Below are positions 8,934 to 16,290 of a stretch of DNA of 64,000 nt, piece by piece (position 1 is the stretch's first letter; each line of letters starts with the position of its first letter). The translations under genes and the position numbers were made by a program. The DNA lies in the NCBI RefSeq assembly GCF_900110415.1, contig NZ_FODR01000006.1, positions 328,670 through 392,669 on the forward strand, read 5' to 3'. Under the pieces are notes generated by a model. It searched no databases. It was not told the DNA's origin and was given only the letters and a program-made list of their open reading frames with translations. Origin of the DNA: Mucilaginibacter sp. OK283. Lineage in GTDB: Bacteria > Bacteroidota > Bacteroidia > Sphingobacteriales > Sphingobacteriaceae.

Positions 8934-9324
8934 ACAAACAGAACTGGATAAGGCATCGGCCATCAGATATGAAGTATTTGTTATTGGCCAGGATTGCCCC
9001 CCCGAGCTTGAGGCTGAATTTGATGAGGAATCCACACATTTTTTGGCAACAGTGAATGGAGAACCGGCCGGTGCCTGCCGCTTTAGGAAAACCGAAAAAG
9101 GCTATAAATTGGAACGATTTGCTGTACTACAAAAATTCCGGGGGCTGGGTATTGGCCAGACCCTTGTAACAGCGGCGCTGGAGGCCTTGCCGGCCGACGC
9201 AGATTACATTTACCTGCACGCGCAGGTACAGGCAGTATCACTATATACCAGGTTTGGTTTTGTGCAGTCGGGGTCAGAGTTTGAAGAAGCTGGGATGAGG
9301 CATTATAAAATGGTTAAAAAATAA
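8899..9324 (+). CDS. GNAT family N-acetyltransferase
   Basis: This 141-residue single-domain GNAT has the acetyl-CoA pyrophosphate loop RFAVLQKFRGLGIGQTL at about residues 74-90 (R/QxxGxG/A form) and the terminal YTRFGFVQSGSEFEEAGMRHYKM typical of ElaA-like or YjcF-like acetyltransferases. The start used overlaps the permease-like gene by 35 bp; no later in-frame ATG precedes the conserved core. It transfers acetyl from acetyl-CoA to an unknown amine acceptor. Confidence 0.88.
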   Translation: MPSKIEVKKVIEQTELDKASAIRYEVFVIGQDCPPELEAEFDEESTHFLATVNGEPAGACRFRKTEKGYKLERFAVLQKFRGLGIGQTLVTAALEALPADADYIYLHAQVQAVSLYTRFGFVQSGSEFEEAGMRHYKMVKK

Positions 9325-9399
9325 TGCAATTTGTTCATAAGCAATATTGAACTATACAAGTAGACAACATAGGCCGCGATTCTGTATACAGCCCGCAAG

Positions 9400-10170
9400 C
9401 TACTCAAATAACTCCTGCTCATCTGTATAATAAGTTTTCCTTGAGCCTTCTTTTACCTTGATTTCTGCGCCTTTTGGGCTGTGGGTTTTCTTTGAGTTAT
9501 GGATCAGCATAAAATCGCGAACCTCACCGTTAATGATGTCCGGATTTGATTTAAGGATCGCCTTTTCAGCATCTTTTAAAACACGATGAATTGAATCAGT
9601 AAGATCATTAAGCCTCGCTTCGGGTATTTTGTTACTTACCGAAAAAGGGGAGATGCCCGCATGCCACAATATTTCGTCGGCGTAGGCATTGCCTATACCC
9701 CGGATGATCTTTTGATCTAATAGAACAGTTTTTATGTTGGTTTTGGTTTTAACTAACCGTGTTTTCAAAAAATCGGCATTAATTGCCATGGCATCCGGCG
9801 ATTCTTTTTCTTCAGGGTTTAAGGTTGGATTGGCGATTCCCTGGAAGTCAGTTAGCACCAGGCCGGTACCATCGGTAAAATGTAATTCGATGATGGGATA
9901 TTTATTTTCGTTTTTTCCATCAAACAAAAACAACTTGCCGTGCAGCATCAGGTGCAGGGCAAGTATATCACCTTTGCCGAATTTTAAATAAAGCTCTTTG
10001 CCCTCGCGGTACACCTTATCCAGCTTTTGGCCTTCAAGGGTGTCTTTTAACTGTTTATGGGTTACATTAAGCTTTTTGGCATTAACTATAACAACATTCT
10101 TAACGGTTTTACCACTAAGTTTTTTATCAAGGTTGTGGCTGAAAGCCTGCAGATCGGGTAGCTCGGGCAT
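9400..10170 (-). CDS. Fpg/Nei family DNA glycosylase (zincless)
   Basis: I start the gene at the ATG at 10170 rather than the upstream in-frame ATG at 10194, because Fpg/Nei enzymes need Pro2 as catalytic nucleophile and the protein then begins MPELPDLQAF. Glu3 and Lys58 (REGKELYLKF) fit the other catalytic residues. The H2TH region QKIIRGIGNAYADEILW is intact. The C-terminus (HNSKKTHSPKGAEIKVKEGS, then RKTYY) aligns with the beta-hairpin of the usual zinc finger but has no Cys, so it is a zincless finger that keeps the Arg. It should remove oxidised bases from DNA in base-excision repair. Lesion preference is unknown. Confidence 0.9.
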   Translation of the reverse strand: MPELPDLQAFSHNLDKKLSGKTVKNVVIVNAKKLNVTHKQLKDTLEGQKLDKVYREGKELYLKFGKGDILALHLMLHGKLFLFDGKNENKYPIIELHFTDGTGLVLTDFQGIANPTLNPEEKESPDAMAINADFLKTRLVKTKTNIKTVLLDQKIIRGIGNAYADEILWHAGISPFSVSNKIPEARLNDLTDSIHRVLKDAEKAILKSNPDIINGEVRDFMLIHNSKKTHSPKGAEIKVKEGSRKTYYTDEQELFE

Positions 10171-10217
10171 GGTAGTTGATGTTTTAAAAATCAAACCAAA
10201 TATAAATGGATTAGTTT

Positions 10218-11117
10218 TTAATTTACCAGCTGATTGTCACTTGCCCTGCCAAATCCTACTGTATCCCGGTACATTTGCGGCGATACATCGGCATTGGTTT
10301 TAAAAAACCGGCTGAAATAATATTCGTCTTCATATCCCAGTTCCCATGCTATTTCTTTTACGGGCTTATTGGTTAAATACAACTCGCGTTTGGCCTCGAT
10401 GATAATGCGTTCGGCAATCAGGTTACTGATGGTTTTATTAAAATGGCTTTTGGTGATGCGGGCCAGCGCTTTTGCCGAAATGTTGAGCATATCGGCATAA
10501 TCGCTCGCGCTGTGCTTGGTTTTGTAATGCATTTCGATGGCATCTTGAAGGCTTTGCAAAACAAACGGTTCTTTATTTATTTTGTCGGGATCCCTGTCCA
10601 ACACCTGCTGTTCGGATTTTAGGCGGGAAGCAGTGATCAAGAAAATTTTCAGATACGATACCAGGATATCAAATTGGGCTATGCCCTTGTTTTGCATTTC
10701 GGCTTTTACCTGGTTTATCACCATATCAAAGGTAGCGGCACTGGTGGCGTCGATTTTTATATATGGCGGATGGTAAATATTGTCAAACAAAATACCACTG
10801 CACGATACCTCTTTATGATGCTTATGGATACAAAAAAAATCGGGGTGAAACTGAATAGCTACGCCGTTAATAGCCTGCGCTGTAGAAAGCATAAAGGGCT
10901 GATAGGGCGTAAACGCAAGCAGGTTGTCCTTTTCAAAGCTATATTCCGAAAAATCAGATTTTAACCTGCCCGATCCCTCTTTTACCCAGATAACCGAAAA
11001 ATAATTATTACGCTGTAAATGGTCGAAATAGCTGTTATCCTCAAATAAAAAAAGTTTAAAGGCAAGGTTCCCGGTTAAAGGATCAACCAGGGTAAAAGTA
11101 TTTTGGTTGTCGGTCAT
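10218..11117 (-). CDS. AraC family transcriptional regulator
   Basis: This 299-residue protein has an N-terminal cupin-like sensing domain (DNLLAFTPYQPFMLSTAQ) and a C-terminal pair of helix-turn-helix motifs at about residues 195-290, including SASDYADMLNISAKALARI and the AraC signature PVKEIAWELGYEDEYYFSRF followed by FKTNADVSPQMYR. Its ATG directly abuts the stop of the flavin-binding gene upstream (11118), so it belongs to the operon 12159-10218. It may respond to a small molecule and control that operon or a distant target; this is inference. Confidence 0.92.
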   Translation of the reverse strand: MTDNQNTFTLVDPLTGNLAFKLFLFEDNSYFDHLQRNNYFSVIWVKEGSGRLKSDFSEYSFEKDNLLAFTPYQPFMLSTAQAINGVAIQFHPDFFCIHKHHKEVSCSGILFDNIYHPPYIKIDATSAATFDMVINQVKAEMQNKGIAQFDILVSYLKIFLITASRLKSEQQVLDRDPDKINKEPFVLQSLQDAIEMHYKTKHSASDYADMLNISAKALARITKSHFNKTISNLIAERIIIEAKRELYLTNKPVKEIAWELGYEDEYYFSRFFKTNADVSPQMYRDTVGFGRASDNQLVN

Positions 11118-11732
11118 TTATTTTGATGCTAACTGTGCTTTAAGAGCGTGGTTTTCGGCTCTCAATTTATTGATGTATTCGTGTTGGGCCGCAAACTCAT
11201 GTTGAATCTCCTCAAGGGTATACCGTGGGGTAATATGTTGCGGGCAGTTCCAATCGTAAGCTGTTACCTTTAATATAATGATCCTTTCGGGCTTAAATTT
11301 ATAATCCGGCAGGTTTAGCTTATCATACAATTCGGCGTTATTATCGATATCTAAAATACTTGCTTCTGCAAAAATCTTAAGCCGGGCTTTTGCGGCCTGG
11401 TCCAACAAGAACAAGGCTACTTTATTGTGGGTAGCCAAATTACCTGCGGATATGTATTGCTTATTGCCTCCAAAATCAATAAAGCCCAGTGTTTCATGAT
11501 CCAACACCTTTAAAAAGCCTTTTGGTCCGCCGCGAAACTGTATATAAGGATAACCACTTTCGCTAATAGTTGACATGTAAAAATTATCCTGCCGGCTTAT
11601 AAAATCCTCTTCGGCTTCGGTAAAACCATCAGTGTATTTAAATTCCTGCTGCCGTGCATAACCGGCCCGGCTGCCGTAGCGTTCCTGGAAACCCTTTACG
11701 GCATCGGTAAAAGCAATTTGCGCGTAATTCAT
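11118..11732 (-). CDS. Pyridoxamine 5'-phosphate oxidase-fold (FMN-binding split barrel) protein
   Basis: The proposed start is the ATG at 11732 (MNYAQIAFTDAVKGFQERYG), which lies 10 bp after the stop of the upstream gene. The open frame extends to 11891 but that extension overlaps the upstream gene and looks unlike protein. The 204-residue protein contains FISRQDNFYMSTISESGYPY and FRGGPKGFLKVLDHETLGFI, typical of PNPOx-like split barrels that bind FMN (or F420/heme in relatives). The C-terminus HITPRYTLEEIQ plus a coiled-coil tail matches a common bacterial subgroup. It is probably a flavin-dependent oxidoreductase; the substrate is unknown. Confidence 0.85.
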   Translation of the reverse strand: MNYAQIAFTDAVKGFQERYGSRAGYARQQEFKYTDGFTEAEEDFISRQDNFYMSTISESGYPYIQFRGGPKGFLKVLDHETLGFIDFGGNKQYISAGNLATHNKVALFLLDQAAKARLKIFAEASILDIDNNAELYDKLNLPDYKFKPERIIILKVTAYDWNCPQHITPRYTLEEIQHEFAAQHEYINKLRAENHALKAQLASK

Positions 11733-11742
11733 AACCCTGGTT

Positions 11743-12159
11743 TTAAAACAGTTTCCTGTCGGTTTCGGCAATAGGCATATCGTTAATGCTGGCAAAACGT
11801 TTTTGCATATAGCCGTTCTCGTCAAATTCCCAAAGTTCGTTGCCATAGCTGCGGTACCACTGGCCGGTGTGGTCGTGCCATTCGTACTCAAACCTTACAG
11901 CCATACGGTTTTCGCGGAAACCCCAAAGTTCTTTCTTTAATTTATAATCCAGTTCTTTCTCCCATTTCCGGGTTAAAAACTGTTTAACTTCTTCGCGGCC
12001 ATTTATAAAATCGGTGCGGTTGCGCCATTCAGTATCAATGGTATAGGCAAGGCTCACCTTTTCAGGATCGCGGGTATTCCAGGCATCCTCGGCAGCCTGC
12101 ACTTTCTGCTGTGCTGTTTCCATGTTAAAAGGAGGGAGGGGATAGCGTTTGTTTTCCAT
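11743..12159 (-). CDS. SnoaL-like / nuclear transport factor 2 family protein (DUF1348)
   Basis: This 138-residue protein fits DUF1348. It has EDAWNTRDPEKVSLAYT, EWRNRTDFINGREEV and the Trp/Arg-rich WGFRENRMAVRFEYEWHD, ending in NELWEFDENGYMQKRFAS. These are features of the cone-shaped NTF2/SnoaL fold. No catalytic activity is established for DUF1348. It is the first gene of a tight minus-strand set with the flavin-binding protein and the AraC regulator (gaps 10 and 0 bp), pointing to a small stress or redox operon. Confidence 0.9.
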   Translation of the reverse strand: MENKRYPLPPFNMETAQQKVQAAEDAWNTRDPEKVSLAYTIDTEWRNRTDFINGREEVKQFLTRKWEKELDYKLKKELWGFRENRMAVRFEYEWHDHTGQWYRSYGNELWEFDENGYMQKRFASINDMPIAETDRKLF

Positions 12160-12199
12160 GATGTCGTTGTTTTAAACTTGATAAAAGTAGTGAAAGAGA

Positions 12200-12335
12200 G
12201 GCGAGAATCAAGAGTCAAGAATCAAGATGAAAAAACTGCACCTGTCTAATTATTGATCGCCGGCACTTAATTCTTTTTAATTATGCTGAAAAAATACCTG
12301 GAGCTGTCTTAATTCTTGATTCTTGATTCTTTTTA
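12200..12335. repeat. Inverted repeat of GAATCAAGA words
   Basis: Tandem GAATCAAGA/GTCAAGA words at 12204-12227 are mirrored by TTCTTGATTCTTGATTC at 12313-12329, with about 85 bp between. It lies between the AhpD-like gene and the SnoaL-like gene, both on the minus strand, and resembles the low-complexity palindromes scattered between genes in this phylum. Confidence 0.6.
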
Positions 12336-12890
12336 CAAGGCTTCAACAGAGTTATAAGCGTTTACCACCGGGAAATCAATGTCGGTTTTGGCGGTATTAT
12401 TAAAATAGTTGGTCAGAACATTTAGTGCAACGTGACCAACAATTTCGCCTATCTCACCATCGGTGAAGCCTGCGGCTTTTACCGCTTCAACGTCGGCATC
12501 ATTTACAAGGCCTTGTTTAGCTGTTAAAATAGTTGCAAATTGCAAAGCCACTGCTGTTTTAGCATCATGGTTATTCGAGTTACGGGCATCGGTTAAAGTT
12601 GCAGCGTCAATATGTGCCAGCTTTTCGCCTATATAGGTATGTGCAGATAAACAGTAATCACAATTGTTTTTTTCGGATACGGCCATAGCCAGCAGCTCAC
12701 CGGTTTTTGCTCCAAGCTTGCCATGTGCCAGTGCCCCGCTAAAGTTCAGGTAACCTTCTAACAAGGCCGATGAATTGCCCATGGTGCTCATCATGTTGGG
12801 TACAACACCCAATTTACTTTGTATTGCAGAAAATAATTCTTTTGTTTTGCCTGTAGCTTCGTCAGGATTTAATGCTTTTAAACGTGCCAT
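12333..12890 (-). CDS. Carboxymuconolactone decarboxylase / AhpD-like peroxidase family protein
   Basis: The start is placed at the ATG at 12890 (MARLKALNPDEATGKTKELF). The open frame continues to 12956, but the extra residues (MLQLCCCVHF) do not fit the family. The 185-residue protein has the AhpD core motif ELLAMAVSEKNNCDYCLSAHT, with Cys77 and Cys80 forming the CxxC redox pair and His84 as proton relay. Relatives reduce peroxides or act as antioxidant partners; many are uncharacterised. It lies upstream of the SnoaL-like/flavin/AraC set on the same strand but with a 173-bp gap holding a repeat. Confidence 0.92.
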   Translation of the reverse strand: MARLKALNPDEATGKTKELFSAIQSKLGVVPNMMSTMGNSSALLEGYLNFSGALAHGKLGAKTGELLAMAVSEKNNCDYCLSAHTYIGEKLAHIDAATLTDARNSNNHDAKTAVALQFATILTAKQGLVNDADVEAVKAAGFTDGEIGEIVGHVALNVLTNYFNNTAKTDIDFPVVNAYNSVEAL

Positions 12891-13054
12891 TGTAGTATGT
12901 TTTTGTTTGTCGTTATTGACAATACAAAAGTGCACACAGCAGCAAAGCTGTAACATGGATGAATTTCGTTAGTACATGGACAATTTTCCCAACCGCGTTT
13001 TTTTTGCGCAAATGGGGGAGTCACAATGATTTTATCCCCCCTTAAACAACGCAT

Positions 13055-14101
13055 TTATAATAAAAAATTCTTGTACTTTTTTGCGGCAGCCTCTAATGCT
13101 TTACCCTGTGTCTTATTGAAATCGCCAAATAGGTTATAATTAATATCAACGGTATTTGTTTTAATTGTCCGCTTCCAGTTGCCAACAACCTGGTTATCTA
13201 TCACTATTACCGGATCGAAAATTACATACCTGGCCTGCTCCCTGTATTTGGGCGCAACCAACGCGTCGCGATCTTTATAGGCTATGGCAAATTCATCAAA
13301 CGCGGGCAGCAGGTACGCTTTATTTTTAGTTGAAGTAGTTGCTGTATGATGGGGCATCCAATATGTCTTTCCGTCAATCACTTCGCTTATTAGGTGCTCT
13401 TTTATATTTTCAAGACCGGTACCGGCGTCTGCAATAGTAAGCCCCGACCAGTTGGCAAAATCGTGTACGGTAGCTGGCCCCCGCGTATTAAAAAAGCCCG
13501 TTGCCAGTTTAGTTAGCGCTTCGTCGTGGGTTAGCAATGGGGTTGCCGGTGCTCGGTCATCAAGCAGCGCGTATGTAAATTGTTTACCAATGCGGCCACC
13601 ACTGCAAATAACGCCGTCAAGTTCGGCATGCATCAGTAAAAGGGTAAAGCGTAACTCGTCGGTTGGGATATGATTTCTGGTTAGCGCATCGGTTAATTCT
13701 GCTCGGGTGAGTTGTTTATTGCCTTGCATGGCTTGTATAAATACCCCGTTAGCTTTGTTAAATACAATACTATCCAGTTCGAATTTTTTATACATCCCTG
13801 CGTTAATGGCATGTATACGGGGTGCAGTAAGCGCCAGTATCCAACGGATATCGTCGGGCGCAACAAAGTGCCAGGTAGGCCTTAGCAGATGGGTGCGCAA
13901 TATGCGGCCATCAGTGATAGCTTGTTCAACAATACTTTCTTTTGCCGAGGTCATACGTATCCCAATGGCCCATTTGGCCCCTGCGTAATCCTGGGCCTGC
14001 ATAGCCAGCATGTTTTTAACAACATCCTCCGGCTTGCTAAAAACAGGGCTGCTAATGTACTGGTTATGAATTCGCAACCGGGCTAAAGGATTATCTTTCA
14101 T
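13055..14101 (-). CDS. Winged-helix DNA-binding protein (HTH_42, AlkZ/YcaQ-like)
   Basis: This 348-residue protein begins RLRIHNQYISSPVFSKPEDVV and carries MLAMQAQDYAGAKWAIG at about residues 31-47. The QAQ in it (Gln35, Gln37) matches the QxQ signature of the AlkZ/YcaQ DNA glycosylases, which unhook interstrand crosslinks or remove bulky alkylated bases. RTHLLRPTWHFVAPDDIRW and PAFDEFAIAYKDR are also typical of the family. Many members are annotated only as winged-helix proteins, so enzymatic activity here is inferred from the motif. It is monocistronic. Confidence 0.85.
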   Translation of the reverse strand: MKDNPLARLRIHNQYISSPVFSKPEDVVKNMLAMQAQDYAGAKWAIGIRMTSAKESIVEQAITDGRILRTHLLRPTWHFVAPDDIRWILALTAPRIHAINAGMYKKFELDSIVFNKANGVFIQAMQGNKQLTRAELTDALTRNHIPTDELRFTLLLMHAELDGVICSGGRIGKQFTYALLDDRAPATPLLTHDEALTKLATGFFNTRGPATVHDFANWSGLTIADAGTGLENIKEHLISEVIDGKTYWMPHHTATTSTKNKAYLLPAFDEFAIAYKDRDALVAPKYREQARYVIFDPVIVIDNQVVGNWKRTIKTNTVDINYNLFGDFNKTQGKALEAAAKKYKNFLL

Positions 14102-14212
14102 TGATAGTATTTTAGTTATATTACAAATTTATCAGGCCTTAATGACAAAGGCATGTCAGCATGAAAAATTTGTTATAAGTAAATTAAAAACATTAACTCA
14201 TCGCATTTAGCA

Positions 14213-14314
14213 ATGGGTATTGCGATAGGCCTGGCACTCCACAACGTAGCTATAGGTATATCTTTGGGCATTGCGGTTGGTTTGGCATTTAGCGCACAAA
14301 AAAGAGAACAATAA
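14213..14314 (+). CDS. 33-residue glycine-zipper-like small membrane protein
   Basis: A short ORF encodes MGIAIGLALHNVAIGISLGI followed by AVGLAFSAQKREQ. The alternating Gly/Ala/Ile pattern (GxxxG-like) with a charged tail resembles very small hydrophobic proteins found widely in bacteria and usually left unannotated or called hypothetical. The frame is open upstream to 14183 without another ATG. A hairpin terminator follows at 14330-14361. The coding call rests on composition and context; no function is known. Confidence 0.55.
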   Translation: MGIAIGLALHNVAIGISLGIAVGLAFSAQKREQ

Positions 14315-14329
14315 CTTTAATAGGCACAA

Positions 14330-14361
14330 AAAAACGCGATACAATTAAGCATCGCGTTTTT
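14330..14361. terminator. Terminator hairpin, probably bidirectional
   Basis: AAAAACGCGAT (14330-14340) pairs with ATCGCGTTTTT (14351-14361) around a 10-nt loop. A-run and T-run on the two sides let it serve both the small plus-strand ORF and the convergent RemB/Wzi-like gene ending at 14405. Confidence 0.8.
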
Positions 14362-14404
14362 ATAATATCAAAATATCAATTTTGTAAAATCTCTGGGTTA
14401 TGAT

Positions 14405-16090
14405 TTAAAAATCATGATACAAATTCCTGAATGAGCTTCTTAACCCAAAAGTAACCATCGTTGTTTTATTATCAGCTTTCGCGCTTTTTTCCTGGCGGTA
14501 CAAGCCGCTTAATTCAAAACGGAGATTATATTTAGGGTTAATTAAAAATGAAATTGTGCCTTCGGCATAGTAAAGCTGGGTGCTCAATCCCTGGCCAACA
14601 TTGGTAGTAGTAGTTGCCGTTGGTACAAATGGTTTGTTCACTATTTTGCCGTTGTTTATGCTTTTTAATGTATCTGTACCATATTTGGCATAGTTTATTT
14701 GTCCTTGCAGGTCAATCCTTCCAAAAGAGTAGTTCAGAATGCCCAAAGCCTCCCTGAAATTTGCGCCATATGGATGTGCTAATGGATCGCCGTAAAAATT
14801 GTAGCTGCTTATGGTATTGGCATTTTGGTAAGTATACGGTTTAACGGTATTAAACTCAAAAAGGTAGTTAAAGCGCTTTACAGCAAAAAGATCGGCGCCG
14901 CGGATACCGACTTGTACGCCATTAGTATTATCGGCATTATTGCCTGAGAAAAAATTACTGGCCTTAAACCTGTCAATCAATAACTGGGCATACAGCGCGG
15001 TTTTATCCGAAATTTTATATTTACCTGTAAAACCAACCAACGTATTGTCTTTAGGTTGTTGAGATGGCCCCAACGAACTGGAGAAGAAAATCGGGTTTAT
15101 CATGTTGGCATCAAAACCGCGCCTGTTGCCGTTTGCATCGGCTTCGGGCGAAATAAGCGCGTTAAAGAAACCGAAGGATACCCGGTTGCTCACGTTCCAG
15201 TCGATATAATGAAAAAATGCCCATTTGCGGCGGTTGCTGCCAAAGGTGTCGAATTTTGTTTCTTTCAGGTCTTCTATATAAGCCCAGGTTGCCATATACT
15301 GCACATGCTTACCCAGGTTGGCGGTCACCCTTAACAGGGGCATATTGGCTGCATAATCTGACAACAATAGAGATCGGTAACCATCGCCTATAAACATTTT
15401 ATCCTCGCCCAGGGTAACATTGATATTTTTTGTTACGTTATAAGATAGGATTGCTGTGACATACGACCAATCTGCCAGGCCTTTAGTTATGCCATAATAG
15501 CGCTGATAAGCCAGCCCCGGTATAAAGCCGTTGGCATTAACAACCGTATTATAATAGGTAGGGAATTTTGCCTCGTTTTCATAACCACTGGTGTAAAATG
15601 AAAAGTTTTTACCAATGGTACCACCAAATTGATACCCGCGGGTATTTAAATAAATACTTGAGTTTACCGTAAGGCTGGCTAACTGCCCCTGGGACGAAAA
15701 CGTTTGGGCAGGACCGCCTGTTTTTGCGCTAAAATCTTTACTTACATCCAAATCCAGGAGGATATCGCCGTAAAAAGTGTAATTGGGCCTTTTAACTTCA
15801 AAAAGGTGTTCATTCAATAATTTGCGTGTAGCCCAGCTTTTACTGTTGGGGTTCACCCCAACATTCATAACCGAATCATAGCTGTGCTGGATAATGCTAT
15901 CTATCAAAAATGGGCGCATGGAACTATGAAACGCTGTTTTTGTTGAATAAATATCGGCATTGAACTTTTGGTACAGCTGGTAGGAGTTTGGCAGATAGGT
16001 TGATTGTGCCTTAACCCCTTGAACCGAAACCAGGAGGATGCCGGCTAACAAAAATGATTTTATGGACAGAAATGGGTAGATTTTTTGCAT
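14405..16090 (-). CDS. Outer-membrane beta-barrel protein, RemB/Wzi-like
   Basis: This 561-residue exported protein has an N-terminal signal peptide (FLLAGILLVSVQGVKAQ). The rest is rich in alternating aromatic beta-strands, for example RGYQFGGTIGKNFSFYTSG and TALYAQLLIDRF, and ends in an aromatic residue (LYHDF) as barrel proteins do. The segment NVTLGEDKMFIGDGYRSLLL resembles the capsule-assembly Wzi / gliding-motility RemB family, where a ~550-residue length is usual. It probably takes part in surface polysaccharide attachment or adhesin display. The exact subfamily and role are uncertain. Confidence 0.7.
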   Translation of the reverse strand: MQKIYPFLSIKSFLLAGILLVSVQGVKAQSTYLPNSYQLYQKFNADIYSTKTAFHSSMRPFLIDSIIQHSYDSVMNVGVNPNSKSWATRKLLNEHLFEVKRPNYTFYGDILLDLDVSKDFSAKTGGPAQTFSSQGQLASLTVNSSIYLNTRGYQFGGTIGKNFSFYTSGYENEAKFPTYYNTVVNANGFIPGLAYQRYYGITKGLADWSYVTAILSYNVTKNINVTLGEDKMFIGDGYRSLLLSDYAANMPLLRVTANLGKHVQYMATWAYIEDLKETKFDTFGSNRRKWAFFHYIDWNVSNRVSFGFFNALISPEADANGNRRGFDANMINPIFFSSSLGPSQQPKDNTLVGFTGKYKISDKTALYAQLLIDRFKASNFFSGNNADNTNGVQVGIRGADLFAVKRFNYLFEFNTVKPYTYQNANTISSYNFYGDPLAHPYGANFREALGILNYSFGRIDLQGQINYAKYGTDTLKSINNGKIVNKPFVPTATTTTNVGQGLSTQLYYAEGTISFLINPKYNLRFELSGLYRQEKSAKADNKTTMVTFGLRSSFRNLYHDF

Positions 16091-16290
16091 CGCAACAAAA
16101 TAAGTATTATTTATGGTAAGATAAAAATTTTCATTGGTAATAGATTTTGCAGGACATTTTTGAGTCCGAATATCTTGTTCTAAAAAAGTTAATAAATGTT
16201 AAATTTGGCACAGGCAAACTGTTTTTTTTAATTACCATTTAAAAATAGTGATATTTGCCCGCGCGATAAAACCCTTACTATTTAATATAA

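Noticed and set aside
11733..11891. N-terminal extension of the flavin-binding protein
   Set aside because: The segment overlaps the DUF1348 gene in another frame and has unusual Thr/Asn/Gly composition. A good start exists at 11732.
12891..12956. Cys-rich N-terminal extension of the AhpD-like protein
   Set aside because: Family members start at MARLK-like positions. The Cys run (LCCCVHFC) is probably read from untranslated sequence.
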